Part shown: one piece after another, positions 42,395-52,254 of the stretch
Layout: every line of letters starts with the position of its first letter
Numbering within the stretch: position 1 is the stretch's first letter
Origin: AP-15 sp963774345
GTDB taxonomy: Bacteria > Pseudomonadota > Alphaproteobacteria > ATCC43930 > CGMCC-115725
Length of the DNA: 64,000 bases
NCBI GenBank assembly: GCA_963774345.1
Contig: CAVZFB010000057.1
Location: forward strand, 62,001 to 126,000
Direction of reading: 5' to 3'
Notes under the pieces: generated by a model
Databases searched by the model: none
Seen by the model: only the letters and a program-made list of their open reading frames with translations
Told to the model about the DNA's origin: nothing
Made by a program: the position numbers and the translations under genes

Positions 42395-44540
42395 GTGATC
42401 AAATCGACGCTACTTCATGGTCCCAAACGAGTCGCTGGCATGTCGCAGCCTGACCTGGGCTCGCCTGATCCGCTGACCTCACGCGAGTACAGCGCCGGGC
42501 TTCGCGAGGCGGCGATCGGGCTAGGGCGATTGGCGACGCGCGGCGGCCCGCTGGACGCCGCCGCGCTGGCTGCGCTGTTTCCTGAGTTCTCGAATAGCGG
42601 GGCACTCGCAGGCTTCGGCGCCTGGATCGGCTCGCGACATCAACGGCGGATGCGGACGCGCTCGGCGGCGCTCGGCATTCCCGTCATCGCTTTCGACCAC
42701 GGCGTGTTGCGGGCTCCGCCACGGGGCGATGCCACCAGCCCGGTGCTGAGCGTGACCGCGGCTGCCATGAGCGGACCGGGCTCGCCGGCTGACATCCTGT
42801 GCGCCGACCGGGTGCTGGCGACCCGGGGTTGGGAGACGTCGGACCTCCTCGCGCGCGCCGCCGCGGGACGGCGCGAGCTGGTCTCGCGGCAAGTTGGCGG
42901 TTCGTGGTGGCAACCCGGCGAGTTTCCCTCTGGCGACCGCATCGCGCTCGTCGATGCGGGGGTAACCGGGCCGCCTTCCGCCGCCGTGCTGTGCACGATG
43001 CTCGCAGCGGCACTGGCGGAGAACCCGCCACAGAAAGTTATGATCCTGACCTCCGACCACGTCCCGCGCGGTGTTTTGGCCGACGCTATCTCGTGCGGCA
43101 GCAGCGTGATTACCTGGCCGGTCGACCCTTGGGCGGCGATCGCACGCGCAGAACGCGTCTATGCCGCAGGTGGTGAGACCGGTTTTCTCGCCCTGCTCGC
43201 CGGCCGTGCGGTGCGATGCTTCGACGATTCGTTCTATTCCGGTTGGGGCGTTACCGTCGACGACCCGCGGGTCTCGCGGCGGCCGTTGCCGCGAACGGTT
43301 GACCAGATCTTTGCCGGCGCCTGCCTGGTTGCGACCCGCTACCTCGATCCGTATCGCAAAACCGCGTCGACGTTCGAGCAGATACTATCGATCCTTGCGG
43401 AATGGCGAAAAATCGAGGTCGCCAATCGGCGCGTCGCCGTCCTGGTCGGTATGTCGTTCTGGAAGCGCCGCCGAGTTGCCGAGTTCTTTTGGTCAACCGT
43501 AGGGACGCCGACATTTCGCCGCACCACGAAGGGTGCGCTAAAGGCGGCGGGCGCCGGCTCGGGCGGGGCCGTCGCTGTCTGGGCCTCGCGCATCCCTCCC
43601 GGGCTCGTCGAGGCGGCCGCCCGCCAAAAGATCCCGCTGATCCGCGTCGAAGACGGGTTCGTGCGTTCGGTTGGTCTCGGCTCGGATTTCGTGCCGGCCG
43701 CATCCTTGGTGCTCGACAGAGGCGGCATGTATTATGATCCGGATGCACGCAGCGACCTCGAGCAATTGTTGCTAGAGGCCGAATTCGATGCCGCGCTGAT
43801 CACACGCGCGGGCAAGCTGATCGATCAGGTCGTCGCGCGCGGCGTCACCAAATACAATCTCGCAGGAGCTTCGGCGCCGCCCCTGGAATTTCCGGGGTGT
43901 GACGTTTCGCTGCGCCGTCGCCGGATTCTGGTGCCGGGACAGGTCGAAGACGATCTTTCGGTGCGCCTGGGCGGTGGCGACATTCGGGGCAATCTCGATC
44001 TACTCGCTCGCGTCCGCGCGGCGAACCCCGATGCCTTGATCCTCTACAAGCCGCACCCCGATGTTGAGGCAGGCCATCGCATCGGCGCCATTCCCGATCG
44101 CCTGGCGGGCCAATTCGCCGACCGGATAATCCGCGACAGGTCGGCGGCGGCGCTATTTTCCCAGATCGACGAGTTGCACACCCTGACCTCGCTCGCCGGC
44201 TTCGAGGCATTGCTGAGGCGGCTCCGGGTGGTTGTATACGGCCGGCCATTCTATGCCGGGCTGGGGGCTGACCGTGGATGACATGGCCGTCGACCGTGGC
44301 CGGCGACTTACCCTGGAGGAGCTCGTCGCCGGGGCGCTGATCCTCTACCCGCGTTATCTCGATCCGGTAACCCGGCTGCCCTGCTCGCCCGAAATCGTGC
44401 TCGAGCGGTTCGATACGCCGCAACTGTGGCGACCGGGTCTGCTCGTCATCGGCCGTCGGATTCAGGGTCTCGCCGGGCGAGGCTGGAGCCGACTCTCCGG
44501 GCGGCTGCCAAGGCCAAGGCTCGCGGCCGGCCCAAAATAG
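42395..44540 (+). pseudogene. kpsC: KpsC-like capsule beta-Kdo transferase, one frameshift near the end
   Basis: From GTG 42395 the product has the duplicated KpsC/KpsS-type fold: the first repeat with AVRCFDDSFYSGWGVTVDD and TVDQIFAGACLVATRYLDPY, the second with RVEDGFVRSVGLGSDFVPAA, LYKPHPDVEAG and, after a frame change at about 44257, GWGLTVDDMAVDRGRRLTLE and ELVAGALILYPRYLDPVTRL. One extra G in the GGG at about 44257 causes the break; without it FYAGWGLTVDD is restored. The enzyme adds the poly-Kdo linker on the lipid carrier for ABC-exported capsules. Divergent from kpsE. Confidence 0.85.
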
Positions 44541-44578
44541 AGGCTTGGCGGCTCACGCCTCGACGGTGGAAGCCGCGT

Positions 44579-44995
44579 TCAGCGCAGCAGGTCGCGCGCG
44601 GAGCTTCGTTGGTTTGTCCGTCGCAACGGCACTAGCCAGAGCAGCGCAACAGCGTAGACAAACACAACCGTGTAGAGCGCGGCGAAGATCCAGATCGGTA
44701 GATTCCAATAGATCAGCCGGTCGACCCAGCTCTCGATCAGCGGCGTCGGGCTTGCCGCAGATCCGGCCAGATCGCTCTGCCAAAGCGTCAGAAAACAGGC
44801 GCGGCTGGCGAGCGCCTGCGCAGCAACCGCCGCCAGCAAGGCGACGTGCAGCACGCGCCACCAGGCGATATGCACAAAACGCCAGCCGCGGGCGGCCCCG
44901 ATCGGGACAACGATCAAGCCGAACACATTAAACAGGATGACCGCAACATGCGCCGCCAGGACGGCTTCGGCCGCTATGGCGGCAGCAGACGCCAT
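44579..44995 (-). CDS. DUF2784-family membrane protein
   Basis: The 138-residue product has about four transmembrane helices (AAHVAVILFNVFGLIVVPIG; VLHVALLAAVAAQALASRA; LIYWNLPIWIFAALYTVVFV) with the family's conserved CFLTLWQSDL segment between the second and third and an ESWVDRLIYW stretch. DUF2784 proteins are small inner-membrane proteins of unknown role. It stands 75 bases left of the CBS gene on the same strand. Confidence 0.75.
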   Translation of the reverse strand: MASAAAIAAEAVLAAHVAVILFNVFGLIVVPIGAARGWRFVHIAWWRVLHVALLAAVAAQALASRACFLTLWQSDLAGSAASPTPLIESWVDRLIYWNLPIWIFAALYTVVFVYAVALLWLVPLRRTNQRSSARDLLR

Positions 44996-45067
44996 CGCCG
45001 GCTTACCGGGTTGCGGCCGCCGTAATCGAGGGCGGCCGGTGGGACGCGGCGGTCGGGCACGAGGCCA

Positions 45068-46078
45068 TCACTCGCCCCAAATCAGAAAGAGGCCGATATC
45101 GCCCGGCATCCCTCCAGGAAAGTCGACTATGCGCGCCGCGAGACGAAAGCCGCGGGGCTTCAAATCGCGCTCCCAGCGAAGATACATCTCGGCGGCCTCG
45201 CCGCGCAGGGTTTGCGGCCAATGCGGGTCCGGCGCATTGATGGCGCGACCACCGTCGCTGCACAGCTGCCCCGGAAAGCGCAGCAACAGGAATTCCTGTT
45301 CGCCGTGCTCAGCCGCCAGCCGCGCTTGGTGCAGCAGAGTGCGCCAGTTTTCGTCGGAAATATGGTGCTCGATTAAGTCCTTGGCTTGCTGGCGACGCTG
45401 TTCCGCGAGAGCATGGCGCTCAACATCCTGATGCTGTGCGTGGTGATGCGCAAAATCCGCGACAAGGGCCCGAAAGTCGTCGACCTGCAATCCCTCGCCG
45501 CCCGGCGACTCGGACGGTTGGATCGTCGGCTGATCAGGCGCCGAGCCGCGACTGTGGTGAAAATGATGATCGATCCACGAAAAGAGGTCGTGCTTGGGCT
45601 CGGAGCCTCCAGGTGCGCCGCGTTCCGGCTGCTCTGCGGCCAGAGCTCGCAACAGATCGGCGCGGCTGACGATGCCGACCATGCGGCCATCGCGTACCAC
45701 CGGGACACGCTTGATGCGATAGGCCGCCAGCAACCGCGCGATCTCGGCGACCGGGGTGTCTTCCTCGACGGTCACCACCGGCGCCGACATGATCTCGCGG
45801 GCTCGGCGTTCGGGTGTGCGCAGGCCGGCGAGAAAATCTTCGTGGAGCGGGTTCCCCTCGGCCAACAGCGCGAGCCACCAGTCGCGCCGAGCCTCGCGGG
45901 CGTTATCGTCGCGGCCTACCAGGTCACCCTCGCTGACCATGCCGATCGGCGCACCGCCGGTATCGACGATCGGGATCGCGCTGATCCCTCTCCTCAGCAG
46001 CAGTGCTGCGATTTCGCTGGTCGGCGTATCGGGGTTCGCCATCGCGACATCCGTGGTCATCACGTCGCGTGCCTTCAT
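45068..46078 (-). CDS. Tandem CBS-domain protein with a C-terminal extension
   Basis: ATG 46078, after AGAGAGG, gives a 336-residue protein. Two CBS domains are visible: KARDVMTTDVAMANPDTPTS to PIVDTGGAPIGMVSEGDLVG, and AREIMSAPVVTVEEDTPVAE to GRMVGIVSRADLLRALA. They bind adenosine nucleotides and act as energy sensors. The C-terminal 150 residues (SWIDHHFHHSRGS, AHHHAQHQDVERHAL, then an acidic fold) are unusual and not recognised. Partner or target unknown. Confidence 0.85.
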   Translation of the reverse strand: MKARDVMTTDVAMANPDTPTSEIAALLLRRGISAIPIVDTGGAPIGMVSEGDLVGRDDNAREARRDWWLALLAEGNPLHEDFLAGLRTPERRAREIMSAPVVTVEEDTPVAEIARLLAAYRIKRVPVVRDGRMVGIVSRADLLRALAAEQPERGAPGGSEPKHDLFSWIDHHFHHSRGSAPDQPTIQPSESPGGEGLQVDDFRALVADFAHHHAQHQDVERHALAEQRRQQAKDLIEHHISDENWRTLLHQARLAAEHGEQEFLLLRFPGQLCSDGGRAINAPDPHWPQTLRGEAAEMYLRWERDLKPRGFRLAARIVDFPGGMPGDIGLFLIWGE

Positions 46079-46377
46079 TCGCACCGATCCTCTCTGCCGC
46101 CACCGCCGTTTCGATATCTCCGCCCTCGGGCGCTGACCCGAGGATGACGCAGACGCGCTGCCATCCATTCGCCCACGCCGCTCTGACGGCATTGACGTAG
46201 ATCAGACGTTGTGTCGGCATCCTAGCTTTTGCACCAGTTCGACCTGAATAAACGAGCTTACCCGCTGTTGCCGGGGCCTGGACGCAGCGCCGGATGCTGA
46301 TCTATCGTAGTTAAGGAACGAGCCGCCGCGAGCTTAAGCTCCGGACACCGCGGCAAGGCCTTTGGAGGGAGGTGAGG

Positions 46378-47490
46378 ATGGCGGAATACAAGCTGATCTC
46401 GGCCGATTCGCACGTCAGCGAACCACCGGATTTATGGGCCGAGCGAGTCGATCAGAAATACCGCGAGCGGGCGCCCCACCTCATGGTCAATCCGCCCGGT
46501 AAGGAAGGCGCCTACTTCTATTACGAGGGCTTTCCGCTGCATCCGATCGGGATCGGCCTTGGCGCGGGTAAGAGCCCCGAGGAGCTGAAGGAATTCCTGA
46601 CCAAGGCGACCTACGCCGACGCCCGGCCGGGTGGCTGGGACCCGGCCGAGCGGGTCAAGGACAATGCAGCCGACGGGGTCGAGGCCGACGTGCTCTACAC
46701 GACCCTCGGCTTCCGGATCTTCTGGCTGAAGGACCCCGGCCTGCAGGCCGACTGCTTCCGCGTTTACAACGACTGGCTCGCCGAATTTGTCAGCTACGAC
46801 CCGAAGCACATGGCCGGGCTGCCGATGATCTCGCTGTACGACCCCAAGGCCGGCGCCCGCGAGCTCGAACGCTGCGCCAAAATGGGCCTCAAAGGGGCGA
46901 TGATCTGGTGCTCGCCGCCCGATGACCGTCCCTACAGCTCGGACATCTACGATCCGTTCTGGGCGGCCGCCCAGGAATTGCGCATGCCGGTCAGCCTGCA
47001 CGCGATCACCGGCATGGGGATGGAAAGCCAATTCAATTGGGGCGAGCGCTACATGCGCGCGACCGTGCTGTCGCACGAGGTCGAGAAGTCGTTCAGCGTG
47101 CTGATCTTCTCCGGCGTGCTCGACCGGTTTCCGGAACTGCAGATCGTCTCGGCGGAGAATAATATCGGTTGGCTGCCCTATTATCTGCAGCGCATGGATC
47201 GCGCCTTCGAGCGCCAGCGCATCGCCGCCGGGTTCACCAACAAGCTGAAGCCGAGCGATTATTTCCAGCGCCAGATGTGGGCCACCTACATCGACGACTT
47301 CGTCGGCGTCGCCAACCGCAACTTCATTGGCGTCGACCGGATGATGTGGTCGTCCGACTATCCGCACCAGGCCTCGACCTGGCCGCACTCGCAGGAGGTC
47401 GTGGCGCGCGACTTCAAGGACGCCAGCGCCGAAGACCGGTTCAAGATCACCCGCGGCAACGCCGCCCGGCTCTACGGCTTCGCGGCGTAG
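46378..47490 (+). CDS. Amidohydrolase_2-family metal-dependent hydrolase/decarboxylase
   Basis: ATG 46378 is chosen because GGAGGGAGG stands at the right distance; a GTG at 46372 is too close. The 370-residue product has LISADSHVSEPPDLWAERV (Asp-x-His metal site), MPVSLHAITGMG, a central SAENNIGWLPYYLQRMDRA, and MMWSSDYPHQASTWPHS with the final Asp. This is the ACMSD/LigW-like branch, often decarboxylases or hydrolases of aromatic catabolites. Substrate unknown. Confidence 0.87.
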   Translation: MAEYKLISADSHVSEPPDLWAERVDQKYRERAPHLMVNPPGKEGAYFYYEGFPLHPIGIGLGAGKSPEELKEFLTKATYADARPGGWDPAERVKDNAADGVEADVLYTTLGFRIFWLKDPGLQADCFRVYNDWLAEFVSYDPKHMAGLPMISLYDPKAGARELERCAKMGLKGAMIWCSPPDDRPYSSDIYDPFWAAAQELRMPVSLHAITGMGMESQFNWGERYMRATVLSHEVEKSFSVLIFSGVLDRFPELQIVSAENNIGWLPYYLQRMDRAFERQRIAAGFTNKLKPSDYFQRQMWATYIDDFVGVANRNFIGVDRMMWSSDYPHQASTWPHSQEVVARDFKDASAEDRFKITRGNAARLYGFAA

Positions 47491-47565
47491 CTGCGCCAAC
47501 CCTCCGCCCCCGCCCCGGCCCATCACCCAGATCAGCCGGGACGGCTTACTGGTTGGTTGCGGCGG

Positions 47566-48216
47566 TCACCTTTCGGCCGCGGCCGGGTTGCCGACCCCGG
47601 CCGCGATGTCGAATAGCGGCAGGAACATCTCGGGTTCTTGCGCGCCGGCGATTGCGTAGCCGCGTTCGAGGACAAAGCACGGGACTGCATGAATACCGAG
47701 CCTTCGCGCCCGGTCTTCTTCGGCAAACACTTCCTCGGCGCCTGCTTCGCCGGTCAAATAGGTCCGGGTCGCGTCATGGTCGAGACCGGCGCGCGCGGCG
47801 ATCGCGGCCAAGGTTTGGATGTCGCCGATGTCGAGCCCGTCGATGAAGTAGGCGCGGAACAGGGCCTCGACCATCGCATCGCCGCAGCCCTCGGTCGCGG
47901 CAAGCTGGATCAGCCGATGGGCGCGCAGGGTGTTCGGCGTCCGCCGGATGCGCTCAAAAGCGAATTCGATCCCCTCGCCGCGCCCGGCAGCGGCGATCGC
48001 GGTATAGCTGCGCAGGGCCTGGCGTGGGTTGCCGAACTTCGCCGCCAGGTAGAACTCCCGCGAGATTCCCTCGGCGGGCATGTCCGGATTCAGCTGGAAG
48101 GGGCGCCACGACCGCGTCGCGAGGATGTCGGGCCGCAGCGCCAAGGCGCGTTCGAGCCGTCGTTTGCCGATGTAGCACCATGGGCAGGCGATATCGGCGA
48201 CGATGTCGATGTGCAA
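47566..48216 (-). CDS. DsbA-family FrnE-like thioredoxin-fold oxidoreductase
   Basis: The TTG at 48216 follows CCGGAGGGGA. The 216-residue product begins HIDIVADIACPWCYIGKRRL, with a CPWC active site, then RPFQLNPDMPAEG and the cis-Pro region HAVPCFVLERGYAIAGAQ. FrnE-like proteins are cytoplasmic relatives of 2-hydroxychromene-2-carboxylate isomerase and DsbA, with thiol/disulfide roles. It is divergent from the acyl-CoA synthetase gene, which starts 90 bases away. Confidence 0.83.
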   Translation of the reverse strand: MHIDIVADIACPWCYIGKRRLERALALRPDILATRSWRPFQLNPDMPAEGISREFYLAAKFGNPRQALRSYTAIAAAGRGEGIEFAFERIRRTPNTLRAHRLIQLAATEGCGDAMVEALFRAYFIDGLDIGDIQTLAAIAARAGLDHDATRTYLTGEAGAEEVFAEEDRARRLGIHAVPCFVLERGYAIAGAQEPEMFLPLFDIAAGVGNPAAAER

Positions 48217-48305
48217 AATCCCCTCCGGCGAGCGCCGCCGCTTGACCTTGGCGTCTTGGCTCGTGAGGATGCCGGCGAACCGGTCGAAAAGAAAAGAGGG
48301 TAGTC

Positions 48306-49949
48306 TTGTCCTCGGCTGCAGGACCGCATCAATACGACGCACCGCATCTCGCCAGGAACGCTGCGAACTTTACGGCGCTGACGCCGCTTTCCTTCTTGGC
48401 CCGCGCGGCGTTGATCTACCCGGACAAGCTCGCGATCGTGCACGGAGAGGCCCGTTTCAGCTATCGTGAGTTTTATGCGCGTTGCCGGCGGCTCGCCGAT
48501 GCGCTGCGGCGGCGCGGCATCCGGCCGGGAGACACCGTCGCGGTCATGGCGCCGAACGTGCCGGCGTTGCTCGAGGCGCATTACGGGGTGCCGATGGCGG
48601 GGGCCGTGCTGAACGCGCTAAACTATCGTCTCGACGCGCGCTCGATCGCTTTCATCCTCGCCCATGGCGACGCCAAATTGCTGATCGCCGATCGCGAATT
48701 CGCCCCGATCGTCAAATCCGCGCTCGATGAGCTGGGCCGGCCGCTGCCGGTGGTCGAGATCGACGACATGTCCGGCGGTGACGCGCTCGGCGGCATCGAT
48801 TACGAGGACTTTCTCGACGAGGGCGACCCGACCGCGGATTGGAGCGGCCCGGACGACGAGTGGGCGCCGATCGCGCTCAACTACACCTCGGGCACCACCG
48901 GCAACCCCAAGGGCGTGGTCTATCATCATCGCGGCGCGTTTCTGAACGCACTCGGCAATGCAATCGCTTTCGGGCTCGATCGCGACTCGGTCTATCTGTG
49001 GACCTTGCCGATGTTCCACTGCAACGGCTGGACCTACCCCTGGGCGGTGACTGCGGTCGCCGGAACCCATGTCTGCCTGCGCCGGGTCGAGCCGGCGGCG
49101 ATCTTCGCCGCGATCGTCGAGCACCGGGTCACCCATCTGTGCGGTGCGCCGATCGTGCTGAATATGCTGGTGCACGCGCCCGAAACGGATAAGCGCCGCT
49201 TCGATCATGTCGTCGAGGCTGCGACCGGAGGTGCGGCGCCGCCCTCGGCGGTGATCGAGGCGATGGAACGGATGGGGTTTCGCGTCACCCACCTCTACGG
49301 CCTGACCGAAAGCTACGGCCCGTCGACGATCTGCGCCTGGCAGCAGGAATGGGCCGGTCTGCCGCTGACCGAGCGCGCCGCGCTTATGGCGCGCCAGGGT
49401 GTGGCCTATCCGACGCTCGACCGGCAGCGCGTCGTCGATCCGCAGACCATGACGGATGTGCCGGCCGACGGCTCGACGATCGGCGAGCTGATGTTGCGCG
49501 GCAACACGCTGATGAAGGGGTATCTGAAGAACCCGGCGGCGACCGAAGCCGCATTCGAGCACGGCTGGTTCCACACCGGCGATCTCGCGGTCCGGCACCC
49601 GGACGGCTATGTCGAGATCAAGGATCGGTCGAAGGACATCATCATCTCGGGCGGCGAGAACATCTCCTCGATCGAGGTCGAGGAAGTGCTCTACCGTCAC
49701 CCGCAGATCATGGAGGCGGCGGTGGTCGCCAAGCCCGACCCGGTCTGGGGCGAGAGCCCGTGCGCCTTCGTCACCCTGAAGCCGGATGCCGACGCGGTCG
49801 CGGCGGACGACATCATCGCCTGGTGCCGCGCCAACCTCGCCCATTACAAAGTGCCGCGCTCGGTCGTGTTCGGGCCCTTGCCGAAGACCTCGACCGGCAA
49901 GATCCAGAAGTACGAATTGCGCGAGCGCGCCAAGGAGACCGCGCCGTGA
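48306..49949 (+). CDS. Acyl-CoA synthetase (AMP-forming)
   Basis: From TTG 48306 the 547-residue product has the full ANL set: P-loop YTSGTTGNPKG at 193-203, LYGLTESYG, GWFHTGDLAVRHPDGYVEIK, and the catalytic Lys in KTSTGKIQKYELR near 535. Length and blocks match medium/long-chain fatty-acid CoA ligases. It ends at 49949 with the next gene's GTG overlapping the TGA, so it heads an operon with an SDR, an aminoglycoside-phosphotransferase-fold kinase and a DUF6285 protein, a set often linked to acyl-CoA dehydrogenase pathways. Confidence 0.92.
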   Translation: MSSAAGPHQYDAPHLARNAANFTALTPLSFLARAALIYPDKLAIVHGEARFSYREFYARCRRLADALRRRGIRPGDTVAVMAPNVPALLEAHYGVPMAGAVLNALNYRLDARSIAFILAHGDAKLLIADREFAPIVKSALDELGRPLPVVEIDDMSGGDALGGIDYEDFLDEGDPTADWSGPDDEWAPIALNYTSGTTGNPKGVVYHHRGAFLNALGNAIAFGLDRDSVYLWTLPMFHCNGWTYPWAVTAVAGTHVCLRRVEPAAIFAAIVEHRVTHLCGAPIVLNMLVHAPETDKRRFDHVVEAATGGAAPPSAVIEAMERMGFRVTHLYGLTESYGPSTICAWQQEWAGLPLTERAALMARQGVAYPTLDRQRVVDPQTMTDVPADGSTIGELMLRGNTLMKGYLKNPAATEAAFEHGWFHTGDLAVRHPDGYVEIKDRSKDIIISGGENISSIEVEEVLYRHPQIMEAAVVAKPDPVWGESPCAFVTLKPDADAVAADDIIAWCRANLAHYKVPRSVVFGPLPKTSTGKIQKYELRERAKETAP

Positions 49950-50722
49950 CCCCGCTGCCGAGTTTCGACCTGACCGGGCAGGTGGCGCTGGTCACCGGCG
50001 CGTCGAGCGGCATCGGGCGGCATCTGGCGGTGCTGCTGGCAGCCGCCGGCGCCAAGGTGGCGCTGGCCGCGCGCCGCACCGACCGGCTCGCCGAGGCGGC
50101 GCGCGAGATCGAAGCGGATGGCGGCAGTTGCCTGCCGATCGCACTCGACGTGACCCGGGCGGACAGCGTCGCCGCCGCGGTCGCCGCGGCCGAGGAGACG
50201 CTCGGGCCGCTGAGCCTGCTGGTCAACAACGCCGGGGTCGTCGTCTCCAAGCCGGTGCTCGAACATACCGAGGAGGACTGGGATTACGTCATCGACACCA
50301 ATTTGAAGGGCGCCTGGCTGATGGCGCGCGAATTCGCGAGCCATCTGGTCGACGCGCGGACGGCCCGGTCGGATCGTCAACATCGCCTCGGTATTGGGAT
50401 CGCGCACGATCGCGCGGGTGCCGAGCTATTGCGCGGCCAAGGCCGGGCTGATCCACCTGACCCATGCGCTGGCGATGGAACTGGCGCGCCACGGCATCCT
50501 GGTCAACGCGCTGGCGCCGGGCTATGTCGAGACCGATTTCAACCGCGAGTTCCTGGCCAGCGAGGCCGGCCAAAAGCTCGACGGCGCGCATCCCGCTGCG
50601 CCGCGTCGGGCAGCCGCGACGATCTCGACGGCGCGATGCTGTTGCTGGCATCGCCGGCGGGCGCCTATATCACCGGCGCGGTCATCGCGGTCGATGGCGG
50701 GCACGGCGTCGCCGCGATCTGA
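49946..50722 (+). pseudogene. SDR-family dehydrogenase, at least three frameshifts
   Basis: GTG 49946 overlaps the synthetase stop. The start is a good SDR: VALVTGASSGIGRHLAVLLA, SLLVNNAGVVVSK. After LKGAWLMAREFASHL a frame change near 50365 leads to IVNIASVLGSRTIARVPSYC, AAKAGLIHLTHALAMEL (Tyr/Lys active site) and LAPGYVETDFNREF. Further changes near 50575 and 50620 give ARIPLRRVGQP, then DDLDGAMLLLASPAGAYITG and AVDGGHGV before a TGA at 50720-50722. All parts of a normal 258-residue enzyme are present in order, so sequencing indels are as likely as decay. Confidence 0.78.
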
Positions 50723-50729
50723 TTCGCCG

Positions 50730-51851
50730 CCGGTTATTGGCGGTGACCGCACGGCGTCATTGGCGCGGTTCCTCGCCGCAGCGAGCGGAGCCGACGGCCT
50801 GCGAGATCACCGGGCTGACGCCGCTCAGCGGCGGCGCGATCCAGGAGAATTGGGGCATCGACGCGCGATTTTCGGGCGGCCGGCTCGCTGGCGACCAGCG
50901 TCTCGTGCTGCGCGCGGCAGCCGCGACCGGGGTCCCGTCGAGCCTCGACCGGCTGCAGGAATTCGCCGTGCTGAAGGCCGCCTTCGCCGCCGGGGTGACG
51001 GTGCCCGAGCCGCTCTTCGCCAGCGCCGACCCCGCCGTGTTCGGCAAGCCGTTCTTCGTCATGCGGCGGGCATCGGGGACCGCCGCCGCGCATCGCATCA
51101 CCCGCGATCCGGCGCTCGACCCGGTGCTGCCGGCGATCGCCGAGCGGCTCGGGCAAGAGCTCGCCCGTATCCACACGATCCGGCCGCCGCGGCCCGATCT
51201 CGGCTTTCTCGCGCCCTATGAGCAGAGCGGGCCGAGGCAACAGATCGCCGGTGTTTCGCGCCTATCTCGACAGCCACCCGACGCCGCGGCCGGTGCTCGA
51301 ATGGGGCATCCGCTGGCTCGAGACGCACCTGCCCGCGCCGGTCCCGCCGGTGCTGTGCCACCATGATTTTCGCACCGGCAATTACCTGCTCGACGGCGCG
51401 CGGCTGACCGGCATCCTCGACTGGGAATTTGCCGGCTGGGGCGACCCGCACGAGGATATCGGCTGGTTTTGCTGCAAGGGCTGGCGCTTTGCCCGGCTCG
51501 ACCGCGAGGCCGGCGGGATCGCCGACCGCGCGCCGTTCTACCGCGGCTACGAGAGCGAGGGCGGCGCCGTCATCGACCCGGATCGGGTCCAGTTCTGGGA
51601 GGTGTTGGCGAGCGTGCGCTGGGCGGTGATTGCCTTGCAGCAGAGCGACCGCCACATGCTCGGCGGCGAACGCAGCCTCGATCTGGCGCTTGACCGGGCG
51701 GCGCGCCACCGAATGCGAGCTGGAGATCCTGATGCTGCTCGACCGCGCGTGCGAGCCGGGCCCGCGCCCTCCCGACAGACGAAGCTCCGCTTCGCCGAAA
51801 GCGGCCGAGCTCCGGCGATGCATGATTTGCCCGACGGTCCGGCGCTGCTAG
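50730..51851 (+). pseudogene. Phosphotransferase-family (APH/ACAD10-like) kinase, several frameshifts
   Basis: The fragments in order are LARFLAAASGADGLR, LTPLSGGAIQENWGIDARF, LVLRAAAATGVPSSLDRLQE, PFFVMRRASGTAA, then in another frame VFRAYLDSHPTPRPVLEWGI, CHHDFRTGNYLLDG and LTGILDWEFAGWGDPHEDIG (Brenner box HxDxxxxN and DWE), and finally ECELEILMLLDRA. Frame changes lie near 50800, 51235 and 51690. The whole is a complete APH-fold kinase of about 350 residues. The exact start is uncertain; no clear ATG is found. Confidence 0.72.
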
Positions 51852-52226
51852 CGCTCGCCCGCGACGTGCTGCTGAACGATTTGATGCCGCTGTTGCCGCC
51901 CGAGCGGCGGCTCGAGGCGCGCCTCGTCGCCAATTGCATGGCGATCGCCGAGCGTGAGGCCGATACCGATGCGCCGGCAGTACGTGCTTCTCCGCGAGCT
52001 GGCGATGCTGTACCGACCCGGACGGATCCCTCATCCCCGCGTCTCCCGCGCTGTGGGTGAAGGCTCGGCAGATGTTGCGGCGCTTCGCCTGCGATCTGCG
52101 CAATCGGGGCCTTCGAGAATTCGCCGGACGCGCGACGCCCGCGCCCGCGCTATTCTGTGGCGGCTGACCATCGCCAGACTGCGTCTTGCGAACCCGAAAT
52201 TCCTCGCCGCCAACGGCTTTGCCTAG
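51818..52226 (+). pseudogene. DUF6285-family protein, frameshifted
   Basis: ATG 51818 starts MHDLPDGPALLALARDVLLN followed by LLPPERRLEARLVANCMAIA, the conserved N-terminal block of DUF6285 proteins, which commonly sit directly after APH-fold kinases in acyl-CoA operons. Frame changes near 51960, 52050 and 52150 connect RELAMLYRPGR, LACDLRNRGLREF and LTIARLRLANPKFLAAN, ending at a TAG at 52224-52226. Function unknown; the operon link is the main clue. Confidence 0.6.
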
Positions 52227-52254
52227 CCGGGCGGCAGCTGCCGAGAGGATCGAC

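Noticed and set aside
45924..46220. 98-codon minus frame starting MPTQRLIYVNAVRAAW upstream of the CBS gene
   Set aside because: It overlaps the start of the CBS gene in another frame. The first 50 residues look protein-like but I find no family or good ribosome site.
46432..47526. 364-codon antisense frame over the amidohydrolase gene
   Set aside because: It mirrors the third-position GC bias of a clear amidohydrolase; no start site and no family.
48618..49844. 408-codon antisense frame over the acyl-CoA synthetase gene
   Set aside because: Low-complexity Arg/Asp/His-rich product, with a well-supported gene on the other strand.
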